Shown: positions 23,410-35,221 of the stretch, piece by piece
Layout of the letters: the number at the start of each line of letters is the position of its first letter
Numbering within the stretch: the first letter of the stretch is position 1
Source: Phlebotomus papatasi
Taxonomy: Eukaryota; Arthropoda; Insecta; Diptera; Psychodidae
Direction of reading: 5' to 3'
Length of the DNA: 64,000 nucleotides
Assembly: GCF_024763615.1 (NCBI RefSeq)
Contig: NC_077223.1
Coordinates: 53,630,627-53,694,626 of the forward strand
The notes under the pieces: model-generated
What the model was told of the DNA's origin: nothing
Database searches by the model: none
Seen by the model: the letters and a program-made list of their open reading frames with translations, nothing else
Made by a program: the position numbers and the translations under genes

Positions 23410-25907
23410 TACATAAGTTTGACTGCTGTCAATGTCAAGTATTTGAAAATTTAGAAGAAGAAGAAAATATATCAATGTATTTATTTGTTATTTGAGAGAA
23501 TAAAACTATTTTTAGAATGTGTTTGTGTGTTGTTCACAGTTTAATGCACTTTATGATTCATAGTCGCATTTATTCAATTTTGAGTAATCGTTCCTTATTA
23601 AATAAAATCAATTAAAACATCTAAGATGCTGAATGTGAAAGTTTGTAGACGCGTAGATTGAAAAATATAAAATTAAAATAAATTAAAACCCTTTCTGCGA
23701 TATTGATAATCAAAATTGCACTGTCTTGTTTAGGCATTCTTGACATTGTTTTAATTAATGATGTGACATATTTTTGACAGAACATTATTGGTATTTGCGC
23801 GGGTAAGAAATGAACACAACCTCTTCGCGTATTCCAATCACAGTGCTGTTAATTGATTTACAAAAGAAAGAATACCACTTTGGGAGAGGAGGAGAATGAA
23901 TAAAACAGATAAAGAAGTTGAAAGAAGAATTTTGTATATGTTTCTCATCCTATTCGTGGCTTAACATTAAACACGATTGGATGTATTTGTGGAGAGTTTC
24001 TCACTGTGTAAAATGATGTCAAGGTGATTTATGGATTACGGCCATAGAGGATTCCGTGCAATTTTATATAATATCGCATTATGTGTGTTGGAAGAGGAGA
24101 AAAGCAGAGATTCATGATGAAGATTACCTGTCGGTGAGGTGAAAAATATTTTTTTTAAAAAAAAGCGCACAAATTATTGACTCAATAGATTTTTCTTTGT
24201 AATCGATTTAATTTGAACTATAACTCAAGGAAACTGCTAAGTAAATAATTAATGAGATTGCGGTTGAATTTGAAGGTAACACAATTAGGATTTTAGCGAT
24301 TTTTTATGGCCCTTTCTTCCAATTGTCACTTTAAAATAACTTTTTGTTTTACCAAATAACAGGTGTCAAATGGGTGCATATCTTAGAATTTGTATGATTC
24401 CATTAATAGGTCGTAGTTTCTCACAGCTTTTGCTTACATTTCTCACACAAAAACAATAGTTTTCGATTGGTCAATCACTGTTGCGGGTTTCACAAAGTTT
24501 CGTAGAACTTTTGAAGTACAGTGCGATGACAAAAAGTGAATATTTGATGCAAGAAACTGGATCAATTTGAATATGAAATGAATTTCTCGCAAGATGCAAA
24601 GATGTTGAATGATGACAATGAATGCGCGACCTTCCGCACATGAGTGTTAACCGGCGGCGTCTCTTCCAATATCACAGCAATTTTCGTCGCGAACATTTAA
24701 TGTTTATGCAAAGTGGGATGCAATTTACAAAATCATCTCTGTCATTTTCCCTCTCAACTTTTCTGATGTGGACGTGATTGTTTGTATAACGTGATTTATT
24801 GGTTCACTTGGAATCTGTAGGTTTAATTTTCCGACCAATACTACGCTTTTTGAGTTCTACAAGTTTAAGTAAATGTAATAAATATACATTAGTTGTTTGG
24901 GACACAAGTTATAAAATTTGCTATCCTAATCCTACTGATTGATTCACATAAATCCATAGGACGATTAACAGAAAATAATATTTTAAAAATTCTTATAACA
25001 ATAAAAAGTCTATATTGGGAATGAATTTAAATCAGAAATTCATTATTCTAGCGCACTCGTGCATGCTAAAATGGGTTTGTAGTATAATTGTTGACATATT
25101 TCTTGTGGTTCTTGTGTTTCTCCTTTAGAATTCCATCAACAATACATAAAGTATAATTGTTAATGAATTTTTCAAGGATAAAAGAGAGTTCTATGTCAAA
25201 AGAATTTATTCTATTCTAACATAAGATTTACTATATAAAATTTCCATTCTGGTAAACAAATTAAATATTTTATCTATAAAGTGAAATTGGATGAAAAAGT
25301 TTTATTATCATTTCCATTCTGTGTCTCTTCTCGTGTGTCTTGTTGGCTTCTCAGAGATATGAGAGATAAAATGAGACATCTTGAAGCTTAGTCTCATTTC
25401 TCTTTCTCTCTCATTTTCTTCAGTTGGGAAAAGTAGGTCAAACAAATACCACAAATCACCATGAAAGTCTTAAAGGCAAGTTGTGTCTTTTTCGAATTAA
25501 AAAAAAATTCACACTGCTTCTGACACTCTTTCTACCTTATAATGTTCTCCTAACAATTGAATTGAATTAATTACACATCATTTCCCACGATGATACCACC
25601 AAATTCTACTTCTCTCAAAACTGTAATTGATCCGGAAGACTGCTAATGCAATTTACATGATGTCTCTGGGATTAATTCCTTAAATAAAATCTTGTAATGG
25701 AATTTTATATGTAAGATTCTGTAGTTATTAAACGGAATATTAAATGATATAGAATATTTTAGGTAGAATATTATCCATTTTTAGCAAAAAATGAAAAAAA
25801 CGATGAACTCATATTTGTTTTGAGCTTTTTCTTAACTTTTAATTATCGGGTTTTTGTCGAGTTTTGACCAATTGCCGTACTATTGATTAATAAATTAATT
25901 CGAAATA
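23410..25907. other. Intronic sequence, no gene seen
   Basis: AT-rich, with no frame, RNA gene or inverted repeat that I can support. Confidence 0.4.
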
Positions 25908-26119
25908 GGGGAACTGTACCAAATTTCGACTAGCTTGCAATTTCGGCCACTTCTTTTTTTACCTTAAGTTTCCAAGAAATTTTAGTTTTTGCATATTTTA
26001 GATCTAGAAAATAAGGCAAAGAAAAACTAAAATTGCGGCTACGACGAACGAGATGATGTGAAAAAGAATTTGGAGGAATTCCGGAAAAGCAAGAAACTAT
26101 GAGAAACAAGATGGTAGAA

Positions 26120-26396
26120 ATGGGTCCCGGTCAAAATCCCGAAAGCTAAAATTCCGATTATGCCAAAATTCCGAAAGTCAAAATCCCGAATTCTTAAAAG
26201 TGTCATAGCTACTCCCATGAGTGCACAAGCGCTTACTGGAGGCAAAGAAAATTTTCTGTCTTATAGGAAATTATTCTATACATTATCCTCCAAATAATTT
26301 CATAACAATTTCATAATAATAATTTAATTTCATCCCTTTCAGGTTTTTGAACATTCAGGATTTTGGCTTTCGGGATTTTCGCTGCTTCTGGGCCGA
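26120..26396. repeat. Foldback with CAAAATCCCGAAAG words
   Basis: GTCAAAATCCCGAAAGC, CCAAAATTCCGAAAGTC and AAAATCCCGAATTC on the left are answered by AGGATTTTGGCTTTCGGG and GATTTTCGC on the right. The arms hold tandem short words. Boundaries are approximate. Nested in the 25908 element. Confidence 0.6.
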
Positions 26397-26457
26397 AATA
26401 TTACCCAAAGCTATATCTTTATTTTTTTCATTTTAAAATGTATTATTAATAATGACT

Positions 26458-26949
26458 TTAACCCTCTAACAGTGTTTTCTTTAAAATTCGAAAAAAAAGT
26501 TCTAAAACAATGCTTTCTTGGATAAATGATCCAATAAAGTCGAACAAAATCATCCACTCTTCATTATCTCTTTAAGTTTAGGCGCTTTGTCAGAAAATAT
26601 AAAATTTTTTTGAAACTCTTTTTGCTTCTAAAATTCACATTTTTAGTTTTTTCAAATTTTTTAAATAAAATATACAAAGTAGAATGACATATCCTTCAGT
26701 AAAAAATAAATTTATTTTAGTCAAATATGTAACTAATCGGTATTTTTCTTGAAATTGGAAATAAGTTTTTTTGCACAAATATTTTTGTTGCTTTTTCTCT
26801 GACCTGTCACAAAAAAACTGGGGATAGTAACTAAACGAAGAGTCAAAAAGACACTATAACATTTTTAAATAAATAAAAATTTTATAATCGAAGTAAATGT
26901 GATTTTTGCGAAGACCGTCTTGAGATGGTCTTACCTGATAGAGGGTTAA
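26458..26949. repeat. TTAA-class MITE, CCCTCTAAC termini, copy 2
   Basis: TTAA flanks CCCTCTAACAGTG and GATAGAGGG. The sequence parallels copy 1 at 2398 throughout, including the terminal hairpin (AAGACCGTCTTGAGATGGTCTT, one strand shown in pieces: arms AAGACC and GGTCTT). It is inserted in the TA-flanked element at 25908. Confidence 0.8.
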
Positions 26950-27228
26950 AGAAAAAAAGATGATAAACTATCTACAAGGTTTTAAGCAACACTCCTTAAA
27001 CAGAAGTAACAAAAAACTAATTTGTAGTAAAAATATTACATTTCAAACTTAAGACTTTGATGCTTGCATGCAACTATGCTGAAATTTAGTATAGTTACCC
27101 TAATTATAGTAAGTTCAAAATAATAAATACTAAACTATCATCTTAAGTTCTTATTCCGAAAATCTTTGTAATTTACCATTTGTTACCATTGGTTAAAGGG
27201 ATTGCTTCTTTGGGTTGAGAGATCACAA

Positions 27229-27514
27229 CTTCTATGGTATAGAGGACATGTTCAGCGCATGGATAGAAAAGATTCCCCATAAAAGCTATGCAAGCCATTG
27301 TGAGGAGGCGTCGACTTCGAGGCAGGCCTAGGACAAGGAGGCTGAAACAAATTCAAAATCTTGCCTAGGAGCACCTTGGGATCGAACCTGAACATCTTCC
27401 TGAAGTGGTGGAGGATCGACAAGCGTGGGCTGCTAAATTGGATGTCATGGGCCCGCCACCTTAATAAGCGGTTGAAAATGATGATGATTATGATGATGAT
27501 TATGATGATGATCC
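27229..27514 (+). pseudogene. 3' end of a decayed LINE ORF2 with ATG-rich tail
   Basis: Joined over at least one frameshift and an internal stop, the + strand reads WYRGHVQRMDRKDSP, then RGRPRTRRLKQIQ, then EHLPEVVEDRQAWAAKLD. The GHVQRM and RGRPRTR pattern is typical of the C-terminal end of RTE/CR1-like LINE proteins. A GATGATGAT-type microsatellite ends the fragment, as LINE tails often do. It is severely 5'-truncated and inactive. Confidence 0.65.
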
Positions 27515-27692
27515 TTTACGATAAAATTTTACAGGAAAAATATTCACAATACCGATTTATTTAAACCTAAAACTCAGCAATTCATGAACATTTAAAACAA
27601 ATTCTAACTTGTCCCAATCAGTTAAAAAATATGCTCCTTATAATGTGATGATTCAAAGTTTGAACAAAAAAAATACACCTTTGATTTTAGAC

Positions 27693-27912
27693 CAAGCCAT
27701 AAACGGTCTTCTGACCTAAAGTTTCGCCATATGGCTTAACTTCTCTAATTTTTCAAAAAGATTTGTATTATTATAAATTATTTTATATGTAATTGATTTG
27801 GTATTACTCATTAATGAAAATTTATCTATTAGATTTTGCAAAATCAGTAATTTATTTGTAATTGCACAGCTTTCGAGAACAAATTTAAACCTTCAATCTA
27901 AAATCTAAAGGC
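27693..27912. repeat. MITE (GGGCTTCAGACCTAAGG family), diverged copy
   Basis: TCTTCTGACCTAAAGTTTCG and CATATGGCTTAACTTCTC match the left part of the copies at 42285 and 42497. The right end TTCAATCTAAAATCTAAAGG is a weak complement. Confidence 0.4.
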
Positions 27913-28746
27913 ATTTCCAGCAATTACAACATTTTTAAATAATAATATTTTCTTTAATTAAAATGCTTAGAATTCTAGTTCAATCTATTCAGGAAAATAT
28001 CGTTATATGTGTTTCATTTCATTGATTAAGTACAACTCTCTGGCCGAATGGTAATTCTGAAAAACGGTGTAAAATTTCGTGAAAATGTATCTCTTTCAAT
28101 CTGGCAAGTGAAAGTGTTTCAAATGTGCTCAAACAATTACAACTTTTGCAAAAGAGTTACAAAACAACTTTCTCTCCATCCGCCAAAATGGCTCAACTCA
28201 TGCACATTGGAAGTATGAGTACGAAAAGTCTCTTTTGCATCATCGCACCATTGGCTTTAATCGTAGTTAAACGAAAGAGATAGAGAGAGAGAATTAGATA
28301 GAGAAAGAGAACATAGATCAAATGGTTGAACGATGAAGATGGAAGTGATTTATTGGGGGGACGATAGAGAAATTATTTGTGAAGTAACCAAAATTGCAGG
28401 TTTATTTTTCAAACCGCCAGTAATTTAAACAATCAATGGGATGCTGAAAAGTGATATTTATCCCCGTATAAAATACAATTGTGCCTCAATTGATGTCTCT
28501 TTGCATGAGAAAATATTCAACTGATGAGGTTGAAAAGTTAATGTTGTTTTGTGATTCTTATCAAATGATTTTATGTCTGACATTGTGGTATGATGAGCTT
28601 TAGCAAAATGTTAATCAAAAAGTTTTATTCAGACAGTTGTAGCACCTATTTTTGAATTGTCGAGATAGAGGTTTTAATTTCAGTAACATTATAAAAAAAT
28701 TAAATTTGTCTAAATTTAATTGTTCGAATTTAAAGGGAGAGTAATG
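27913..28746. other. Intronic sequence, no gene seen
   Basis: AT-rich with a purine stretch (GAGA-type) at about 28275-28315. Nothing else. Confidence 0.4.
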
Positions 28747-28970
28747 CCCTAGACACACTTACAACTTAAGCCGAAGGTCGGCTTAACGTAATTTATAATC
28801 AAAATAATAATCAGATTATATTTCTATCTGTTTTTGACTAATCCGTCTTTCAGCTTAAGCCGAGAAATGACTTAATTAGTGAGAAACTCATGGGAATTTA
28901 CTTAAATTATTATTTTGATTATAATTACGTTAAGCCGTCTTTCGGCTTAAGTCGTAAGTGTGTTTAAAGG
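28747..28970. repeat. Palindromic MITE (TTACGACTTAAGCCG family), long form, copy 3
   Basis: Left CCCTAGACACACTTACAAC, right GTCGTAAGTGTGTTTAAAGG. The central TTCAGCTTAAGCCGAGAAATG and both TAATTATAATC-type blocks are present. Confidence 0.8.
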
Positions 28971-29585
28971 ATTAGACAGGAAGGACACTCGTTTGTTGCT
29001 TTGGAGTACTTTTGCGAATATCGAGTTTTGTGCAAAATTGCTTTCCATTCTATCTCAGCCAGCAATTTGTTACCAGTACCGAATGTAAAGTACAAAACGT
29101 TATTAATATAAATACTTGCAGTATTAGAGATACTTTCTTTTAAATCGAACCTTTGAAGCAAAATAAGGTCTTCCTGTGCGGTGTAAAATACTTAAATATA
29201 GTAGGATATAATCTGAATGAGTTTAGTATTGAAAGTATTACACTATTCATAACTTTATAATTTTTTGAAATTCACAACATGCACTAATCTTGCTTTTAGT
29301 TTAATTCTCAATTGTCGAGTGAAGTTAAACATTCAGTTTGAAATTCACAAAACCTTATTGTTTCAAAAATATATGAACTATTGTCCATTTAAAATTCCGT
29401 ACTAGATTACTTTGACAATCTTAAGTGGTAAAGAAATTTTGATAAGATAAACAAAGTTATAAAATCAGCTGATATTTTTGGTGGTTCTTACAATAGACAT
29501 TTTGACTTTGTATACTTTTTTACCTCATTTTAATTTAACAATAATTTAATTACTCGTTTTTGATTGGGAAGTTTTATTTAAATAT
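28971..29585. other. Intronic sequence, no gene seen
   Basis: A 65-codon minus-strand frame (28964-29161) overlaps the end of the palindromic MITE and has no recognisable motif. Otherwise AT-rich. Confidence 0.35.
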
Positions 29586-29587
29586 TA

Positions 29588-29804
29588 GGGGGAGGTGGGG
29601 CTACTTTGAGCTGAGGGGCTAGATTGTTATACGACTTTTTCGCCTATTTCTAAATGAGGCTAGTCCTTACAATTATTTTATTTAGATACACAATTATTTT
29701 GTCTATCCAAATTACATCATGTTAAAGCCCAGTTTCCTTTAGAAATATGCGAAAAAATCGTATAACAATGTAGCCCCACAGCTCAAAGTAGCCCCACCTC
29801 CCCC
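29588..29804. repeat. TA-flanked foldback (GGGGGAGGTGGGGCTAC family), copy 1
   Basis: Flanked by TA. Begins GGGGGAGGTGGGGCTAC and ends with the exact complement GTAGCCCCACCTCCCCC, and the inner arms also pair. A second copy in opposite orientation starts 150 bases away, and a third is at 40311. Confidence 0.9.
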
Positions 29805-29954
29805 TAATTTTGGTGCCATAGAAATTTTTTAACTTTGAACTGACCATTCTAATAATATGAACAGCTTTACGTGATGTTTATGCCTTATATAAAGGCTCAA
29901 ATGCTCCTTTTTAATTCTTTTACTGGTATAAGGTTGAAAAGATACTTTTGTGTA

Positions 29955-30144
29955 GGGGGAGGTGGGGCTACTTTGAGCTGTGGGGCTACATTGTAATACG
30001 ATTTTTTGTGTATTTCTAGTGGAAACTAGACAAAATAATTGTCAATCTAAATAAAATAATTGGAAGGACCAGTTTCATTTAGAACTAGGCGAAAAAGTCG
30101 TATAACAATCTAGCCCCACAGCTCAAAGTAGCCCCACCTCCCCC
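29955..30144. repeat. TA-flanked foldback (GGGGGAGGTGGGGCTAC family), copy 2, inverted
   Basis: Same termini and TA flanks as the copy at 29588. Its loop, ending in AATAAAATAATTGGAAGGAC, is the reverse complement of the first copy's GTCCTTACAATTATTTTATT region, so the two elements are an inverted pair. Confidence 0.9.
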
Positions 30145-31516
30145 TAATTCAAAGTATTTTCTTAAACTGTAATTGTATAATATTGTTTCCTATTTTTCGA
30201 TAAAACCATGTCAGTGGCCTTTTAATCGTGCCTTTAAAGTTCAAAAGATCTAAATGGAAATCAAATAGAAATTTTATCAAACATCCAAATTATCGAGGGT
30301 TTTCAACATTTCTACCTTTTTTTTTTAAATTCCTTATTGAAAATGCTAAACATGTTCCAGGGAGGAAAAGTAAAACAATATAATAAAACCCACTTTACGT
30401 GTCAGTGTGAATAAAAACCCTGACTTAATTCAGTGCTTTTTCTGTCATGTTAATTGTGTGTTTATCTGCAATTCAAGCCAAGTAGGACACAAGAGATTTT
30501 TATCACATTAAGGAGATTATGATTGTAATTGATTAATTGCGTTCTTTCTTCATGTATTTTGTTGCCAGTTTTTTTTGGTATATTTCTCCAGTCTTGGAGG
30601 TTAATGAACGTGTATTTTCTTCCCCTTCGACTTTACTATTTTTTCTTACTCTCTTCATCCATAAATTTCAGGGAAGTGAATTTTATGATTTCTGTAGCTA
30701 AATTGTTGAAAGAGAGTTACGAAAAATATGGCGCTGTGAAATACAAAAAAAAGGGAGGAGAAAAAGTCTCATTTTGAGGGTAATTTGTGAGTTTTTCACG
30801 CGGTGTCGGATGAAATTTCCCTAACATGAAAAAAATCCCATAAATTTTAGTGAAAAACGTGAAAAAGAAGAAAAAGAATTACAATGCAAATAAGGCCATT
30901 GACCTTGGTAAGAAAAACAGAAAGACAACAACCGATTAGAAGTTGGTGTTTTATGTGGTAGAGAAAAGCAAAGTGCGACGACGAATATTTGCTGGCTTTT
31001 GTCGGTGCTCATCGGTTTTTTCCTTCATCATCGCAAGTTACAGACACATGTATGAGTCCCTCCCCAAATCGAAAATATCGCTGATATTGCGTATAAATGG
31101 CAATTGTATGTATATGTGTTAAAATATTCCCAAAGCCATACAGTTGTGGTCAAAATTTAATAATTAATTTTAAGGACTTGAAAGTTATGGGTAATTAAAC
31201 TTAAGTTCGATTGTATAAAACGAATTATTGGTTAAACGGTTAAGTTCCACTAGTTATTGATTAAATTGTTATACATACACCTTCCTCCTAGGGCGCACTG
31301 CCATCTTTCAGGCATATTATAAGCATAAGCGTTCATTATACTTACGATCATATAACTGCTTGTAGCCTATCGCAAAAGTTCATTTTAGAACAAAAGAAAT
31401 TGAAATTTGTATCTTACAAAGTTAACCCAGCCTCGACAAGTGAACTGACTAATCTTCGTCCTTTATTCCTGTTATTGAGATTTCCACTTTGTAGAGACGT
31501 AGAGCTTATCTGGTAG
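30145..31516. other. Intronic sequence, no gene seen
   Basis: AT-rich. Frames at 30529 (+) and 30821 (-) lack coding features. GC content rises from about 31270. Confidence 0.4.
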
Positions 31517-31777
31517 ATTTCATTCTGTTTTTGGAAAATTCATATTAAATGTCTGTCGCTCCAAGCAAAGCCTTTTATTGACAGTATAATTCTGTCGCCT
31601 GCCATGTGGGTGACTAGCTGTCAGAAGGCTCTTTCTGTCATTGATAACATGACCTGGAAGTGTTCAGATGACGGTATAAAGCTAGATCGCTGTAGGGCAA
31701 TGAACCACAATCTCATAAGAAATATTTCAGAACTAAAGTCCGGTCAACCTATGACACGCCCTAATCCTCATTCATAG
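31517..31777 (+). other. Unexplained 86-codon open stretch of higher GC
   Basis: The frame is open from after a TAG (31514) to a TAG at 31775. Its second half has a mixed, protein-like composition (for example MTWKCSDDGIKLDRCRAMNH). No acceptor-donor pair frames it clearly, and I recognise no domain. It may be a decayed gene or element fragment, or chance in a less AT-rich patch. Confidence 0.25.
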
Positions 31778-33154
31778 TCAGGTCGTGAACTGTGCCGTAC
31801 TTCAGCGAGCGAAGTAAATATGAATTACTGAGACAAGATCAATTCAATAGCGTTGTTTGGCTCTGCAACTATTGTTTCGGGCTTCTTCCAGAAACCAAGA
31901 CTTTGAATGTTTATTTCGCGAACCCAGCGATTTTTTGTCTAAGAACTCGATTTTTTTTAATTAACCCCAAAGAGTAATGTTTGTTTTGTAAACGTTATTT
32001 CACATTTCGAAACTTTAATCGGGTTGAAGTAATTGGTATACGAAATTTCGAAAACATGTCCACCAAACAAAAATAAGTTCTACTCTGTTCATTGTAACCA
32101 TGACGTTAATAACTATTGCTAAAAAAACTCGAGATTATCTGTATTAATGATAAATAAAATTAGACGTCACATCAATGTATTTTACTAAAATATCAAAAAT
32201 ACATTTGTTGGAGAGAAATTAAATTTATGTATCTTAAATTTTTCTTTTTTAAAATGTCTTATTTTCGAATTGATGAACTCTCTTCAACAAGACTTATATT
32301 CTTGATTTTTGATGATTCATAACGGTATATTCGTTCTAATATCTTTAATTTTCCCCAAATTTTGGATAGGCTCCTCGGCCCGGCCTACAGGCCAATTCAA
32401 TATATTGAATGTTTTTCGGTCTCTTGGCTTGCTCCACTTATAAAAATTTTAAACACTTTTGTTAATAAACTAACATACAACCAACAAAGTGACGTTTTTA
32501 TCGCTTTGTAACGGAGGCTAGAGTCAACGATAAGACTGTGATGGGCACATAAAAAAAAAACAAAAATAGGTTAAGTTAAAAATAAATCGATTTTGTAACA
32601 CCAACCATTTGTTCTAAAAACAAAATTATGTAAAAAATTTCAACGAAATTTTATTCAATAATCCACCATGTTGAGCACTACTGTACGACCAATTTCACAG
32701 TTTTCATTCACACACAAACAACATTGAGTTGATCTGCTAGGAGAATTATATTTATCATCACGAAACTGAGTGAGATGGAGGAATCTTTATTGAAACAAAT
32801 CATATCAACTTTATTCAGTCTCACTCTCTCGCCTTGAATTAAAGCGGCTGTCGGTCGTGTGAGTGAGATGTTGAAAAAGTGTTATAGTATAAGAGGAGTC
32901 TATATTGACTGAGGGAACTATATAGCATTAAAATGTTTTATTTCCAATTCAATGGAATGCGTGTTTTATGTTTTTACATCGCTTTTCGCCACCCCCTTCT
33001 CTCTGATATATTCATTAATGAATTCACAAGTGGTTTAATAAAATAATTATAAAGATAAATGATGATTTTTACCATCTCAATCGAGTGGTTGATTCTTAAT
33101 TTATAGCCATGATAATTGTTGTAATTTTCAGGCTCAATAATTTTTATCATTTTT
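31778..33154. other. Intronic sequence leading to the ratchet candidate
   Basis: No supported feature. A 61-codon frame at 31792 is probably chance. Composition returns to AT-rich. Confidence 0.4.
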
Positions 33155-33193
33155 CACTAACCTGTTCTTCTTTTGTTTTCATTTCAGGTGAGA
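33155..33193 (+). promoter_or_regulatory. Candidate recursive splice site (ratchet point) at 33187/33188
   Basis: A consensus-like branch site CACTAAC (branch A at 33160) is followed by a pyrimidine tract (CCTGTTCTTCTTTTGTTTTC), then ATTTCAG ending at 33187, with GTGAGA directly abutting. An acceptor joined head-on to a donor is the defining structure of recursive splice sites in long insect introns. It divides the proposed intron into 28.4 and 29.3 kb. Splicing to it would remove the first half and regenerate a 5' splice site without adding bases. I found no equally good AG|GTRAG juxtaposition elsewhere in the window. Confidence 0.6.
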
Positions 33194-33243
33194 ACTTCAT
33201 TGCGTTAATTAAACTGTGCTGTGCTTTATCTAGAGAGTTTTGC
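33188..33243 (+). other. Optional 56-nt exon after the ratchet acceptor
   Basis: If the GTGAGA donor is not used, the next strong donor is GTAAGT at 33244, defining a 56-nt exon. Joined to the exon ending at 4766, its first bases give AAG then TGA, so inclusion stops translation at once. This resembles recursive-splice (RS) exons described in animals, where a downstream donor competes with the reconstituted one. Inference only. Confidence 0.4.
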
Positions 33244-34676
33244 GTAAGTTATATTTGAAAACTTTTAAATTTAAAAATAACTGTCAAATTGATAGTTACA
33301 GAAATATTTTTAGTTTTTCTTTTATATGTATATTTAAAATTTGAAACTATAATTAACAATGTATTTTTTTTAATTTATTAAGAAAAAAATTTATCGAAGC
33401 TATCTCTGAAAGTGCCAAGCCCATATGAATAATTGACATTTTATTACTTTCCTTCGCACCATACTGCTATTCATCATGTTTTGTCGGCAATGACATTCGA
33501 AAACTGTTACTTTAATTAAGAAAATACCACATTAGTGAGAATTGGGTAAAATTTGTTTGGAGAGATAAACTTTCACTAAATTCCATTGGTCCAAAGTCCA
33601 AAGATTTTGAAGATAAATAGACACTTTTTGGTGGTCTATTTGGCCATCAATCTAATTTCTTGCATCATTCTCTCAAGTGTAATTAATAGTGTTTGGAAGT
33701 TAAAAGTCAAAGTCAAGGATTTTGGCAGTTTTGAAGTAAACCAAAACTCCAAAGTGTTTGGCAAAAAGAGAGTACTGTTGGGTAAAAACTTTATGTATAT
33801 AGAAAGATTACGAGAGAAAGAGAGAGGAGCACCAAAAGTAGGTTAAGTATGATTTCAATATCACTTTTAAATATTATCTCTCTCTTCTCTTTATGCTCAT
33901 TCTTCGGCCATACGAAAAAGAGGTTGGCATGTCCGGAAAAAAGGGTTAAAGGTCACAAATTTGTTACAACCTATTGAGGTCTCGTCCCATTCTACCCGGA
34001 TTCATCGACAAATTTAAATAATCCTCCCCCCCCACCCCACCCTTTTGAATGGGCGTTTGTTAAATGATTTCATTTTGCCATACTGAATTATTCAGGACAT
34101 TGTGAATAATGCAGGAAAAGGGGGTTAAATAGCAAATTTTCACTTTTTTCCATCCCATTCTTCCATATGTTAAAATAGCAATGAAGCAAAATCGGACATT
34201 TGTTTTCATGTCATGTTTTCACCCTCAAACGAGATTTTGATTTCTTAATTGGTATCTCGACAGAGAGTCTTGGTTGATGGTGAGGTGGTCAAAAGGAGAC
34301 AAATGATTATCTGCATGATTTACTTCAAATGTTGTCCATAATGTTTAACCGGTTTTCAACTCAACAAGTCACCAAACGTGGTATTATCGTAATCGTGGTT
34401 TGATGTATCGGCTTCTTTTTCAGGGCATTCTTAAGTCAATTCCACGAAAATTCATTCATCTCAATGTGAGTCTTCACAAAAGAATTTGCAAAATGATTTT
34501 CTCTCACACTTGTACGAATCTTAAATGGATTCCGTGGCGTAATTTGTAAGAAGGACCTAATTTAATCAACATAATTTATTCCTGTAAATCCGAAAAGATT
34601 TTTAAATTTTTTTTTTTAGAAACACATGGAGTCGAAAGAACACATATTGGCGCTTTAAGAAATTGTATCCTATATA
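33244..34676. other. Intronic sequence, no gene seen
   Basis: An 86-codon frame at 33586-33846 has no coding signature. A C-rich run (CCCCCCCACCCCACCC) lies at about 34025-34041. Confidence 0.4.
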
Positions 34677-34913
34677 GAGAAATTCTGTAACAGCATGACA
34701 ATGTCATTGTGACAAATTTTTGTTGTAAAATTTAGGAACAAGAAAATATTAAAAACCGGTGAACATCGAATGGCCATTGTAAAAGCTGTACTAAGCTCTC
34801 AATGTTTGGTATAATTCGAATCTTCAAAGAGTTTTCCCGAATTTACTCATTGAAAATGTTTTAATTTGTCATATAACATTGCCATACCGCTACAGAATTC
34901 CCTTCCTGACCTA
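34677..34913. repeat. Foldback MITE (GAATTCTGTAAC family), copy B
   Basis: Left GAAATTCTGTAACAGCATGA and minus-strand right GGGAATTCTGTAGCGGTATG are inverted and match the copy at 11006. Confidence 0.6.
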
Positions 34914-35221
34914 TTGAACAATTTTTTTGTGAAATATTAGAAAATACGTAATTTTACTTATACAAGCGTTTACAGGTAGTTCGTAAGCAAACGACTCTTG
35001 CTGATTGCTACTCATTGGTTTAACGGACCGGTCAGACGATGCTTTTTGGTTTTGGTTTGAAAGACACCTTATACAGGAGTAGCTGCTAAGAGCGTCATTA
35101 CTACGGCTAAGAGATCCTTGAGTCGACTTTTAAAGTTGTATGATCAAGTTCCTCCCGGTGTGAAAACCAGGATGTCTGAAAAAGAAGACAGTTCAATTAT
35201 ATGGCTGCTAAAAAATATCAA
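34914..35221. other. Intronic sequence flanking the SINE
   Basis: No feature supported. Slightly less AT-rich than average between 35040 and 35190. Confidence 0.35.

Larger units (their letters stand above)
25908..27100. repeat. TA-flanked foldback (CCAAATTTCGG family), copy with nested insertions
   Basis: Flanked by TA. Left end GGGGAACTGTACCAAATTTC and minus-strand right end GGGTAACTATACTAAATTTC. It is inverted relative to the copy at 23000, as shown by ATGCTTGCATGCAACTATGC near the right end. Two other elements lie inside (26120-26396 and 26458-26949), which explains its greater length. Confidence 0.7.

Noticed and set aside
28519..28540. CTGATGAGGTTGAAAAG, resembling a hammerhead ribozyme core
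   Set aside because: There is no stem II between CTGATGAG and GAAA and no matching cleavage site or stems I and III.
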